The notes under the pieces: model-generated | What the model was told of the DNA's origin: nothing | What the model saw: only the letters and a program-made list of their open reading frames with translations | Databases searched by the model: none | Part shown: positions 47,430 through 56,216 of the stretch, piece after piece | Numbering within the stretch: position 1 is the stretch's first letter | Layout: each line of letters opens with the position of its first letter | Made by a program: the position numbers and the translations under genes | Assembly (NCBI RefSeq): GCF_000266945.1 | Contig: NC_018025.1 | Location: 2,728,001 to 2,792,000, forward strand | Length of the DNA stretch: 64,000 bases | Direction: 5' to 3' | Source of the DNA: Desulfomonile tiedjei DSM 6799 | GTDB lineage: Bacteria; Desulfobacterota; Desulfomonilia; Desulfomonilales; Desulfomonilaceae

Positions 47430-49370
47430 TTAATGGCCGATTGCCTGTGCTATGCCAACTCCAGTGTTTTGACGAACATAGAGTTCGTCAAATGCATCCT
47501 CCTCGCGTTTACTCGGAAATAGCAGCGAAAAGATAATCGCTGCCAGGAATCCTGCAGGTATCGAGAAAATACCGGGGTTCTTAAGTGGGAACAGCGGCTT
47601 GTCCAAACCAAAGATGAATGACGATCCGTCCTTGTTCTTTTCGTAAATCGCTTTGGCTTTTGTCAATTCTGTTTTTTCCTGATCGGATAGAACAGCTCCA
47701 GTGGCTTGTTTCTTTTCCAGAGTGTCGACAATCTTCTGCTGACCCGCTGCGATCATTTTGGGGTACTGCATATTGGGCGATACGAGCACAAGTAATATAG
47801 AGACCGAAGTCCCGATTACCAGACCGCCCACTATGCCGGCGGTACTCATCTTACGCCAGAAGAGTGAAAGCACCACCGTAGGAAGGTTGCCCGCGGAAGC
47901 CACCGCAAAGGCCAAAGCCACGAGATGCGCAACGTTCTGGCCTTCGGCGAGAATTCCGATGATGACTGCAACCGCTCCCACGCATATGGAAGCGACTCTG
48001 GCGGCAATAACCTGCTCTCTCTGATCCGCTCTGCCGGCCTTGATAACGCTCACGTAAATATCGTGCGAGATAGCCGCTGCCGACGCAAGCACGAGGCCGG
48101 AAACAACCGCGAGGATCGTTGCAAAAGCGACCGCGCACAGGAATGCCAGAAGAATGTCACCCATCAGAGGATAAATGTCATTTCCCAACATTTGCGCAAG
48201 TAGCATGTTTGACATGTTACCGCCCTTGTCAACTCCGTATGAGACCTGCGGAGTGACATGGATCGCTGAGCCGAAACCGAGAAGAGTGGTCAAAATGTAG
48301 AATGTTCCGATGATGAACATAGCGATGATGACTGATTTTCTTGCTGCTTGGGCAGTCGGAACCGTGAAAAACCGCATGAGAATGTGCGGCATTCCGGCAG
48401 TTCCCAACACGAGTGCCATGCCCAAAGAAATCTGATCCCAGACATCTTTCAGGAGCAACCCCGGCTCAAGGAATCTCTGGCCGTAATCGAAACCTTCCTT
48501 GGGAATAGCGTCTTTGAGGAGCTGTATCCTTGTCCAGTCCTGAATCTGAGGATTCGATGCCACATCATGGAAGAATGTGACAGGATTAAATCCGGACTGA
48601 TTGGCTACCAGGATGCAGAGAATTGCTGCGCCCGTCATGAGCAGTCCGGCTTTTATGATCTGAACCCAGGTCGTCGCAATCATACCACCCAAAGTGACGT
48701 ACACGATCATGAGAAGACCGACGCCCGTGATCGCGTATCGGAACGGTATTCCCAGAAGGAGTTCCATCAATTTACCGGCACCGACCATCTGAGCTGTCAA
48801 ATAGAAGATCGAAACGAGCACGGTAGAAAATGCTGCAGCCGCCCTGACCGGTCTGGGAGATGAGCGGAATGCCAAGACATCTCCCATCGTGTACTTCCCG
48901 GCATTACGACACGGTTCGGCAACGATGAGCAACACGGTCACGTACGCGACGAGCCACCCCACCGAGTACATGAAACCGTCATACCCGTAGAGGCAGATAA
49001 GCCCCGCAATTCCCAGAAATGAGGCAGCGGACATGTAGTCTCCCGCAATTGCCCATCCGTTCTGGGCACCGGTAATAGCTCCCCGCGCCGCATAGAAGTC
49101 TGCAGTAGTCTTGGTTCGCTGCGCAGCCCAATACACGATGTACATGGTTATCAAAACAATGATGATAAACATGGTTATGGTGATAGTCTTGTTCGCTTCG
49201 ACTTTGGTTGGGGCTGGAGTCCTTTCGCCGACTTTCCCCTTTGCCGTCTGCGCCACCATAGCGTTAGCAATTATCGTATCCTGGCCTGCAAGTGCATTGC
49301 TGTGGCCCATAAAGCCTGATCCCAAGCCCAAAGTAAGGGCCAAGGCAAAGATTATCGCAACTTTCTTCAT
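47430..49370 (-). CDS. actP: Sodium:solute symporter, acetate permease (ActP-like), 646 aa
   Basis: A membrane transporter of the SSS family with about 13 helices. ActP features include NGWAIAGDYMSAASFLGIAG, AEPCRNAGKYTMGDVLAFR and LVSIFYLTAQMVGAGKLMEL. The N-terminus has a signal-like segment (KVAIIFALALTLGLGSGFMG) as in E. coli ActP. A large soluble insert near 545-580 (QKIVDTLEKKQATGAVLSDQ) is an addition. It is co-transcribed with the DUF485 partner (13 bp upstream), the usual YjcH-ActP pair, and should import acetate or other short-chain carboxylates for the acyl-CoA ligases encoded to the right. Confidence 0.9.
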   Translation of the reverse strand: MKKVAIIFALALTLGLGSGFMGHSNALAGQDTIIANAMVAQTAKGKVGERTPAPTKVEANKTITITMFIIIVLITMYIVYWAAQRTKTTADFYAARGAITGAQNGWAIAGDYMSAASFLGIAGLICLYGYDGFMYSVGWLVAYVTVLLIVAEPCRNAGKYTMGDVLAFRSSPRPVRAAAAFSTVLVSIFYLTAQMVGAGKLMELLLGIPFRYAITGVGLLMIVYVTLGGMIATTWVQIIKAGLLMTGAAILCILVANQSGFNPVTFFHDVASNPQIQDWTRIQLLKDAIPKEGFDYGQRFLEPGLLLKDVWDQISLGMALVLGTAGMPHILMRFFTVPTAQAARKSVIIAMFIIGTFYILTTLLGFGSAIHVTPQVSYGVDKGGNMSNMLLAQMLGNDIYPLMGDILLAFLCAVAFATILAVVSGLVLASAAAISHDIYVSVIKAGRADQREQVIAARVASICVGAVAVIIGILAEGQNVAHLVALAFAVASAGNLPTVVLSLFWRKMSTAGIVGGLVIGTSVSILLVLVSPNMQYPKMIAAGQQKIVDTLEKKQATGAVLSDQEKTELTKAKAIYEKNKDGSSFIFGLDKPLFPLKNPGIFSIPAGFLAAIIFSLLFPSKREEDAFDELYVRQNTGVGIAQAIGH

Positions 49371-49383
49371 TACCCCGCTCCTC

Positions 49384-49734
49384 CTACTTGAGATTCAGCT
49401 CATCGAGCAGTTCTTTGGTGAGTCGATCGGAAACTTTGTTTGCCCATGATGCATAGTACATGGCAATTCCCCAGGATACGAAAAACTGGGACAAGGCAAA
49501 GAGATACCCGATATTGATGTTTCCGATTACTTTCACACTGAAGAATCCCGGAGCAGACCCAGCTCCGATAGGGAGGAGAAAGTAGTAAATGGTTGAGAAT
49601 ATCCACCATCCAAAGAGAAAAACTGTCTTTCTTCTATGCAGCTCTATAAATTTAGGGTTTCTAGCAATAGCCGCCCACGCTTCCGGTTTCGGAGTTTTGG
49701 CCACTTCGGGGGCCTTCTGAGATTGTTGCGCCAC
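49384..49734 (-). CDS. DUF485 membrane protein (YjcH-like, partner of ActP), 116 aa
   Basis: It has two transmembrane helices (VFLFGWWIFSTIYYFLLPIG and IGYLFALSQFFVSWGIAMYY) and the conserved cytoplasmic end ASWANKVSDRLTKELLDEL, as in YjcH. The start is GTG 49734 with AAGGAG eight bases upstream; the longer frame from 49830 adds an unlikely 32 residues. DUF485 proteins are encoded with ActP in many bacteria and probably assist it. It has a short N-terminal extension (QQSQKAPEVAKTPKPEAW). Confidence 0.85.
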   Translation of the reverse strand: MAQQSQKAPEVAKTPKPEAWAAIARNPKFIELHRRKTVFLFGWWIFSTIYYFLLPIGAGSAPGFFSVKVIGNINIGYLFALSQFFVSWGIAMYYASWANKVSDRLTKELLDELNLK

Positions 49735-49916
49735 GTTGGTCACTCCTTCCGTGTCGATGCTGAGAGCCCGCGCATAGGTATCGGGTTCTCGGGCAATCAC
49801 CTGAGACGCGAATGCCGTCAAGCCTGCCAAGAGGGGGAGTACAGGTTTTCCAGCACTTCACATCACTAAGTTGTAAGTTCTGCTCGTGTTCAGGTTAGGT
49901 CGACTGAGCGATCTCT

Positions 49917-50408
49917 TCAGGATCGCAACTGGTAGATCGAGACGGTCAGTGCGGGAGGCGAACGGCCTACGGCAACAACGAAAAAGACGATTCTTCCGGG
50001 AAGCTCCGGAGAATGCGCTTTTGAATAACGGCGTCGCAGCCCTCGTCCGCTGTCGCGTATCAGGTCTACGAGGCCACTGTAGAGGTATTTCAGCAAAGCT
50101 CGGCTTCTTAATGCCGCAATCAGGGGACTGGTGAGTTCAGAAGATCGTATGGACGGAATGAGAATCGACGTGAGAAGAAGTAACCTGAGATCCGGAGAGA
50201 TTTCTATTGGATTGGAAGTCCCTGGAGGGAATGTAAGCCGATTCCTGGCAATATCTGAATCGTAAAAACAAAGAGCATCGTGGAATTGCCACAGACCGGA
50301 AGGATCCTCGTAACCAGGTGACATTGCCACCTGCGGTCTTCCCCTGGCCTTGACAGAGCTGTGCCTTTTGCGAGAGGGCTTTATTCTTCTTTTCTTCTTA
50401 CTTTGCAT
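49917..50408 (-). CDS. Hypothetical basic protein (163 aa), possible gene
   Basis: ATG 50408 follows GGGGA at five bases. The N-terminus is very basic (KKKRRIKPSRKRHSSVKARG). The centre has a mixed region (SGLWQFHDALCFYDSDIARN, then EISPDLRLLLLTSILIPS), and the C-terminus is again basic. No family is recognised and composition is not strongly gene-like, so this could be a spurious frame. The lack of any competing gene on the other strand keeps it in the list. Confidence 0.35.
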   Translation of the reverse strand: MQSKKKRRIKPSRKRHSSVKARGRPQVAMSPGYEDPSGLWQFHDALCFYDSDIARNRLTFPPGTSNPIEISPDLRLLLLTSILIPSIRSSELTSPLIAALRSRALLKYLYSGLVDLIRDSGRGLRRRYSKAHSPELPGRIVFFVVAVGRSPPALTVSIYQLRS

Positions 50409-51020
50409 CAAATCCCCGTCTTCGTGCTCCCCTTCCGATTAAATAACCTAACAAATGGGAGCTGATAGGAGATCTGCAACGCGTCGGCGGGAATCTTGAG
50501 TAAACACCGCCAAGATCAAGTCTGGATGCCTGAGACCCGCAATCAACAAAGCGTGGTCTCGGATGATGATATATACAGACTCATTGTATCGCGTGTCAAC
50601 CCAAAAGTCACAAAAAAATTGCGTAATGGCTGCAGAAGCTGTTCTGAGGCAATTCCTCCTACAATTGTCGGTTTCTGAGGTGTTGCAAAATGCAGCAATT
50701 CCCCAGACGCTGAAACAGTACTTGCGAACGATCATGAAAACTGTCATCATAGAATTTCTTTTCAGCAAAGCTCGTCCTGTCAACCGAGTGGCCATGAAGC
50801 AGAAGACTTCTTGTCAATTACGTTGTTCAGTCACCTATACCGGATATCTCGTTCCCGAAAGAGTTCTTTTTTGTACGAACGAACTTTGATCGTTTTTTGA
50901 GAATTCGGACTATATCTTGAAAACCGCAAATAATGTCGAGTGTCGATCGTTTGATTACCATTCTCCGACAACACGGTGGCGGCTTTATTCCACCAAAGAT
51001 ACAAAACCTGGGGGTTGACT
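50409..51020. other. Gene-free stretch upstream of the propionyl-CoA synthetase gene
   Basis: About 600 bp without a supported gene (one leftward frame at 50795-50448 has no ribosome-binding site or recognisable product). It should contain the rightward promoter of the 51021 gene. No clear promoter boxes or RNA element seen. Confidence 0.4.
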
Positions 51021-52922
51021 ATGAAGTATCAGGAAGCGTACCGAGAATCTCTAGAAAATCCGGAATCCTTCTGGGGAAGAGCTGCTGAAGAGCTCGTGTG
51101 GGACCGAAAATGGGATAAGGTGCTGGAATTCTCGAATCCCCCTTTTTATAAGTGGTTTAAAGGCGGCATGCTGAATACCTGTTTCAATGCAGTCGACTAC
51201 CACGTTCAACAGGGCCGCGGAGATCAGGTGGCGGTCATTTACGATAGCCCGGTAACTAACACCATTCAGAAAATCACTTACTCGCAGTTGCAGGACAGGG
51301 TGGCTCGTATTGCGGGTTTCTTGCAGAAATTAGGTGTTGCCAAAGGGCATACGGTTCTCATCTACATGCCCATGATCCCCGAAGCTCTCATGTCCATGCT
51401 GGCATGCGCGCGGCTCGGCGCCATTCATTCGGTCGTTTTCGGCGGATTTGCCTCCAGAGAATTGGCTATCAGAATCGACGATGCCAAGCCGAAGGTAATC
51501 TTGTCTGCGTCCTGCGGTATTGAAGTGCAGCGCGTCATCCCTTACAAGCCGCTTCTTGACGAAGCAATAGATATTGCGGACCACAAGCCCGAAACATGCG
51601 TCATCCTGCAAAGGCCGCAAGCGAAAGCAGAGTTGAAACAAACGAGAGACCTTGAGTGGGCCGATCTGGAAGGAAAAGCAGAACCTGTGGGATGCGTTTC
51701 CGTAGAAGCGACCGATCCTTTGTACATTCTTTATACTTCCGGAACCACAGGGAAGCCGAAAGGAGTCGTTCGGGACAACGGCGGACATGCAGTCGCACTG
51801 AAGTGGAGCATGAAACACATCTACGGCATCGAACCGGGAGATGTGTACTGGGCCGCTTCAGACGTGGGGTGGGTTGTGGGGCATTCTTACATCGTGTACG
51901 GTCCGTTGCTCATGGGAGCCACTACCATAGTATACGAAGGGAAGCCCGTGGGAACTCCCGATCCGGGTGCGTTCTGGCGACTTATATCTCAGCATGGTGT
52001 CAAAGCTTTGTTCACTGCCCCTACCGCAATCCGAGCCATTAAACGAGAGGACCCCAAAGGCGAGTACCTCAGGAAATATGACATATCATCGTTCGATACC
52101 CTTTTCCTTGCAGGAGAAAGACTTGACCCTGACACTTATTATTGGGCTTCCGAGCTCTTGCAGGTTCCTGTCATCGACCACTGGTGGCAAACTGAAACCG
52201 GGTGGGCGATTGCAGGCAACTTTAGAGGTCTGGAGCTATTTCCCACGAAAGCCGGCTCAGCTACCAAACCCATGCCCGGATATAATGTGAAGATCCTCGA
52301 CGGAGGAACCGCCGAAGAACTGGGACCCAATCAAAACGGTGTGATTGTGGTGAAACTGCCTTTACCCCCCTGCAATCTACCAACGCTCTGGCAGGACGAT
52401 CGGCGATTTGTAGAATCGTACATGAGCCCGTTTCCCGGATATTATCTTACCGGTGACGGTGGATATATCGATGAAGACGGTTACGTCTTCGTCATGGGTC
52501 GTATTGACGACGTCATAAATGTGGCAGGACACCGGCTATCTACCGGAGGCATGGAAGAAGTTCTGGCGACTCATCCGAATGTCGCTGAATGTGCGGTAGT
52601 AGGTGCTGCCGACAGCCTCAAAGGGCAGGTCCCGGTAGGATTTGTAGTACTCAAAGCCGGAGTGAGCAGGCCTCATGACGAGATAGTCGGCGAGCTTGTC
52701 CAAATGGTGCGGAAGGAAATCGGACCCATCGCCGCGTTCAAACAGGCCGCTGTCGTGAACCGTCTTCCCAAAACGCGCTCCGGAAAAGTGCTCAGGGGAA
52801 CCATGCGCAAGATTGCAGACGGTGAAAGCTACAAAGTTCCCTCTACCATTGACGATCCGGCGATTCTTGAGGAAATCGGTTCCGCTGTCCTGACGATTGG
52901 ATACGGAAAAAAAGCGAACTGA
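51021..52922 (+). CDS. prpE: Propionyl-CoA synthetase-like acyl-CoA ligase (PrpE/ACSS3 type), 633 aa
   Basis: An AMP-forming ligase that activates propionate or acetate with ATP and CoA. The P-loop is ILYTSGTTGKPKGVVRDNGG. PrpE-type signatures include YWAASDVGWVVGHSYIVYGP and TIVYEGKPVGTPDPGAFWRL. The A5 motif is DHWWQTETGWAIAG, the A8 hinge GRIDDVINVAGHRLSTGGME, and the C-terminal acetylatable lysine lies in LPKTRSGKVLRG. ATG 51021 has GGGGG seven bases upstream. All catalytic residues are intact. Substrate preference for propionate follows family assignment, not experiment. Confidence 0.9.
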   Translation: MKYQEAYRESLENPESFWGRAAEELVWDRKWDKVLEFSNPPFYKWFKGGMLNTCFNAVDYHVQQGRGDQVAVIYDSPVTNTIQKITYSQLQDRVARIAGFLQKLGVAKGHTVLIYMPMIPEALMSMLACARLGAIHSVVFGGFASRELAIRIDDAKPKVILSASCGIEVQRVIPYKPLLDEAIDIADHKPETCVILQRPQAKAELKQTRDLEWADLEGKAEPVGCVSVEATDPLYILYTSGTTGKPKGVVRDNGGHAVALKWSMKHIYGIEPGDVYWAASDVGWVVGHSYIVYGPLLMGATTIVYEGKPVGTPDPGAFWRLISQHGVKALFTAPTAIRAIKREDPKGEYLRKYDISSFDTLFLAGERLDPDTYYWASELLQVPVIDHWWQTETGWAIAGNFRGLELFPTKAGSATKPMPGYNVKILDGGTAEELGPNQNGVIVVKLPLPPCNLPTLWQDDRRFVESYMSPFPGYYLTGDGGYIDEDGYVFVMGRIDDVINVAGHRLSTGGMEEVLATHPNVAECAVVGAADSLKGQVPVGFVVLKAGVSRPHDEIVGELVQMVRKEIGPIAAFKQAAVVNRLPKTRSGKVLRGTMRKIADGESYKVPSTIDDPAILEEIGSAVLTIGYGKKAN

Positions 52923-53161
52923 CCGGAACTGCTTCCAGGCGGGAAACCAAAGTGTTTCCCGTCTGAAAGACCCATTTTCGGTCAACGCGGACACTTCAGG
53001 TCTCTACAAAATACTCCTTTTTATCAGTGAACTATTTGTCTTCTCAGGAGACGTGCTATAGAGAATATTTGTGCAGCGCCACATTGCCTGTGCCTGTAGT
53101 ATTGAGATTCGTGAATTAGCTTCATGTCGCTGACGAGCCTGGGATTAAAGGAGACTGCTTC

Positions 53162-55123
53162 ATGCATCATGCTTCACGCGTATATGAATCTCATTTAAGA
53201 AAATTCGCAAAAACTGCTCACGTGAAAGGTATGGAAGAGTACACGTCATTGTATCGACAGTCGATCGACAATCCCGAACTCTTCTGGTCGGAACAGGCTC
53301 GGAAACACCTACACTGGTTTAAAGACTGGGACTTTGTTGTGCGTTTCGATCCTGATGAGGCCAGGGCTGCATGGTTCGGAGGGGGAACACTGAATGCGGC
53401 GTATAATTGTCTGGACCGACATCTCGACACTCGGGGAGACAGTATTGCTATTTACTGGGAAGGTGTCGAATCGGAAGCCGACAGGACTTTGACATTCTCT
53501 CAGCTCAATGAGCTGGTGAACGCTTTTGCAGCGGTTTTTAAAGCGCGTGGACTGGGGAGGGGCGATCGAATAGCGATCCACATGCCCATGATTCCCGAAT
53601 TCGCTGCGGCAATATTGGCATGTGCCCGGATAGGGGCTGTGCATTGCTGCGTATGCCTGGGATTCGGCCGAGAATCGTTAGTGTCGAGAATCAACGATAC
53701 CGGAGCAAAAGTATTAGTGACAGCGGATGGATCTCGCGTGGAGGGAAATCCGATCGGCCTCAGCGGAAAAATGAGTAGATGTCTTGAAGCATGTCCCCAT
53801 CTCGAATCCGTGATCGTGGTGAATCACCTCGGGCTCGATTTGAACCTGAAATCCCCTCGAACAGTATGGTTTCATGAAGTCGCTTCGGATTTGTCTCAAT
53901 CGCATATAGTTCAGTCGGAGCACATGGATGCGGAAGACCCCCTGTTCGTCTTTTATACCAGTGCAGCCATCGGCAAACCGAGAGGCCTTGTTTACGCTCA
54001 TGGGGGTTATCTGCTCTGGGCTGCAATGAGCACACGGTTGATCCTGGATTTACAGGATACGGACAGATATTGGTGCACTGAAGATTTTGGCTGGATGCCG
54101 GGACTTACCCTCGGTCTTTATGGAGCATTGCTCAATGGGGTAGGGACAGTGATGTTTGAAGGAGCGCCCTGGGATTCGTCAGGCAAGAGATTTTGGGAGA
54201 TTATTGAAAAGCATCGGATTACCAAGTTATCTACCACTCCCACTCTTGTCCGGACCTTTGCCGCTTCCGGCTCTGCATCTTCATCGCATCCCGGGCATTC
54301 GTCACTCGAGGTGCTGAGCAATCTTTGGGAGCCCTTCTCTCCGGATACATGGGAATGGCTTTTCGAGAATGTGGGAAACGGCAACTGCCCTGTGATGAAC
54401 ATGTGGTGGCAAGCCGAATCCGGAGGTCCTATGATTTCTTCGTTTCCGGGAGTGACTCCGGTTAAACCGGGGTCGGTCTCTTTTCCTCTTTTCGGAGTGG
54501 AACCGATCATCTTGGACCTCGATACAGGAGAAGAGACCCGCTATCCGAATCAGGAAGGCGCTCTGCTCATTGGAAAACCCTGGCCCGGGATGGTTCGCAC
54601 GATATTCGCCAATCACGACGAATATCGGGACGCATATTACGCTCCTATTCCCGGACTCTTCATTACAAGTGATGGGGCCAAGATAGACGAAGACGGCTAT
54701 TATTGGATTACCGGAAGGATTGACGATGTCATTAAGGTCTCCGGCAGGTGTGTAGGTGCGTGGGAAATCGAGACTGCTCTTGGATCGCATCCTGCCGTGA
54801 GTGAGGCGACTGCCGTAGGGATTCCTCATCCGCTGAAAGGGCAGGGTATCTATCTCTTTGTTACCCTTAATCCCGGTTATGAACGGTCCGAAACTCTCAG
54901 AGAGGAATTGGCAAATCTACTCCTGGATAACATCGGTACGATGGCTCTTCCCGACATAGTCCAATGGGCAAAAGCACTTCCCAAGACTCGCAGCGGAAAA
55001 ATTCTGAGACGCTTACTCCAGAAGATTGCAGCCGGGCACGTAAACGATCTCGGCGATACTGCAACGGTGGCAGATCCGGCTGTTTTGGAGACTCTGATCA
55101 AGGAAAGATTGGGGTTTCTCTAA
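53162..55123 (+). CDS. Divergent acetyl-CoA synthetase paralogue with altered catalytic motifs, 653 aa
   Basis: It is full length and aligns end to end with the canonical Acs at 61021. Key motifs are changed: the P-loop SGSTGKPKG is SAAIGKPRG, GHSYTVYGP is GLTLGLYGA, VGEP is LWEP, WWQTETGG is WWQAESGG, the catalytic Thr-Gly-Asp-Gly is TSDGA, and VSGHRLGTAEVE is VSGRCVGAWEIE. The C-terminal PKTRSGKILRR lysine motif is kept. Such changes at the ATP-binding loop would weaken or abolish adenylation. It may be a pseudoenzyme with a regulatory role, or an enzyme of shifted specificity. AAAGGAG precedes ATG 53162. It lies between the PrpE-like gene and the exonuclease gene; its uninterrupted frame argues for selection. 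Confidence 0.85.
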   Translation: MHHASRVYESHLRKFAKTAHVKGMEEYTSLYRQSIDNPELFWSEQARKHLHWFKDWDFVVRFDPDEARAAWFGGGTLNAAYNCLDRHLDTRGDSIAIYWEGVESEADRTLTFSQLNELVNAFAAVFKARGLGRGDRIAIHMPMIPEFAAAILACARIGAVHCCVCLGFGRESLVSRINDTGAKVLVTADGSRVEGNPIGLSGKMSRCLEACPHLESVIVVNHLGLDLNLKSPRTVWFHEVASDLSQSHIVQSEHMDAEDPLFVFYTSAAIGKPRGLVYAHGGYLLWAAMSTRLILDLQDTDRYWCTEDFGWMPGLTLGLYGALLNGVGTVMFEGAPWDSSGKRFWEIIEKHRITKLSTTPTLVRTFAASGSASSSHPGHSSLEVLSNLWEPFSPDTWEWLFENVGNGNCPVMNMWWQAESGGPMISSFPGVTPVKPGSVSFPLFGVEPIILDLDTGEETRYPNQEGALLIGKPWPGMVRTIFANHDEYRDAYYAPIPGLFITSDGAKIDEDGYYWITGRIDDVIKVSGRCVGAWEIETALGSHPAVSEATAVGIPHPLKGQGIYLFVTLNPGYERSETLREELANLLLDNIGTMALPDIVQWAKALPKTRSGKILRRLLQKIAAGHVNDLGDTATVADPAVLETLIKERLGFL

Positions 55124-55294
55124 TACCGTTCTGCGTTCAAGATGCTTACTGCACTGACCTGTCTTCGCAGGTCCATGCTTCTGCCTCAGTAGGAACTATC
55201 TTGACTGCAAGTCCGCATAAAATTGTACAATTACGGTTTCGCCCTGCCCAATGTGCATAAGAACTGTGATGGATGTCTCTTTCCTGTGCTTTCA

Positions 55295-55999
55295 TCAGAA
55301 GTGGTGCGGCCCAAGCTTTCCGGCTGTGTAAAAATCTCTGAGTCGTAGATAGCCTGCCTCTTTTAAGTTCTTAACCAGAAACAGGAAGAGATAAGCTGTC
55401 TGGAGCGCATCTTCCAGCGCATCGTGTTGAGTGAACAGCGGCAGGCCGTATTCACGGGCAAGGACCGCAAGATTGTACGATTTGCCGAGACCGGTGATTT
55501 CGACATTCGATCTGGATCGGTGGTCCTGAAACACTTCGGCCAATTTCATGGAATCGACACAGGGATTGCTCATTGTGCCTCCGAGGTGCTTTCGGAGCGC
55601 TTTGTTGAGAAAGGCCATATCAATACCCACATAATGCCCTATCAGGAGAGCCTTACCGCAAAATGCGACGAATTCCGGCAGCACTTCCCCGATTCCGGGC
55701 GCATCTTCTATTTGCTGAGGAGATATTCCATGGATGAGCGTGCTGCTCTTGGGCAGGTTTCCGGTCGGTCGAACGTACGAAAAAAAACTCTCACCCAGAA
55801 CGATCCGCAGGTCCTTTATTCGGACCGCTCCTATTGAGACAATCTCATCCCGTTTCGGATTTAGTCCTGTCAGCTCGGTGTCAAATGCCACAAAATCGTA
55901 TGTCTCTATGGCGGAGGTCTGATCGAATTGTGAAAAACAGGACGCGTTTTCCTGCAGAATCGGGTGCTTGGGAACTCGTGTCCAGGGCCACAATTTCAC
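55295..55999 (-). CDS. 3'-5' exonuclease, DnaQ/DEDDh family (234 aa)
   Basis: It has the ExoI motif VAFDTELTGLNPKRDEIVSI (Asp-x-Glu), ExoII in ALLIGHYVGIDMAFLNKALR with Asp, and ExoIII in LFTQHDALEDALQTAYLF with His-x4-Asp (DEDDh). It is a stand-alone epsilon-like nuclease, not fused to a polymerase. Such nucleases are often found beside DUF294/CBS proteins and ActP-Acs genes in other bacteria, as here, but the reason is unknown. The gene is the first before the two DUF294 genes; a small repeat separates them. Confidence 0.88.
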   Translation of the reverse strand: MKLWPWTRVPKHPILQENASCFSQFDQTSAIETYDFVAFDTELTGLNPKRDEIVSIGAVRIKDLRIVLGESFFSYVRPTGNLPKSSTLIHGISPQQIEDAPGIGEVLPEFVAFCGKALLIGHYVGIDMAFLNKALRKHLGGTMSNPCVDSMKLAEVFQDHRSRSNVEITGLGKSYNLAVLAREYGLPLFTQHDALEDALQTAYLFLFLVKNLKEAGYLRLRDFYTAGKLGPHHF

Positions 56000-56064
56000 G
56001 TCGATTCACCTGTCCCGGCAATCTATTCTTGAACGTTCGCTTATCCATTCAGCTATGCGTGGGA

Positions 56065-56153
56065 AAAATCCCCCCTTCCCCCCTTTATAAAAGGGGGGGG
56101 AAAGAAGGCACCTGCCAATTCCCCCTTAATAAAGGGGAGTAAGGGGGGATTTT
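56065..56153. repeat. MITE/REP-like palindromic repeat (89 bp)
   Basis: A perfect 13-bp terminal inverted repeat, AAAATCCCCCCTT (56065-56077) and AAGGGGGGATTTT (56141-56153), encloses two internal hairpins (CCCCCCTTTATAAAAGGGGGG near 56079-56100, and CCCCCTTAATAAAGGGG near 56121-56137). It lies in the 217-bp gap between the exonuclease and DUF294 genes. C/G-rich dyads of this form are widespread intergenic repeats. It may work as a transcription terminator or be a non-autonomous transposable remnant. Confidence 0.7.
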
Positions 56154-56216
56154 GAAAGTCAGTGGTATCATGATCACAGGAGAAGATCTTCTCCACCCTT
56201 CGTAACTGAATGGTTA

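Noticed and set aside
50448-50795. 115-codon leftward frame upstream of the PrpE-like gene
   Set aside because: No ribosome-binding site and no family; kept only as gene-free region.
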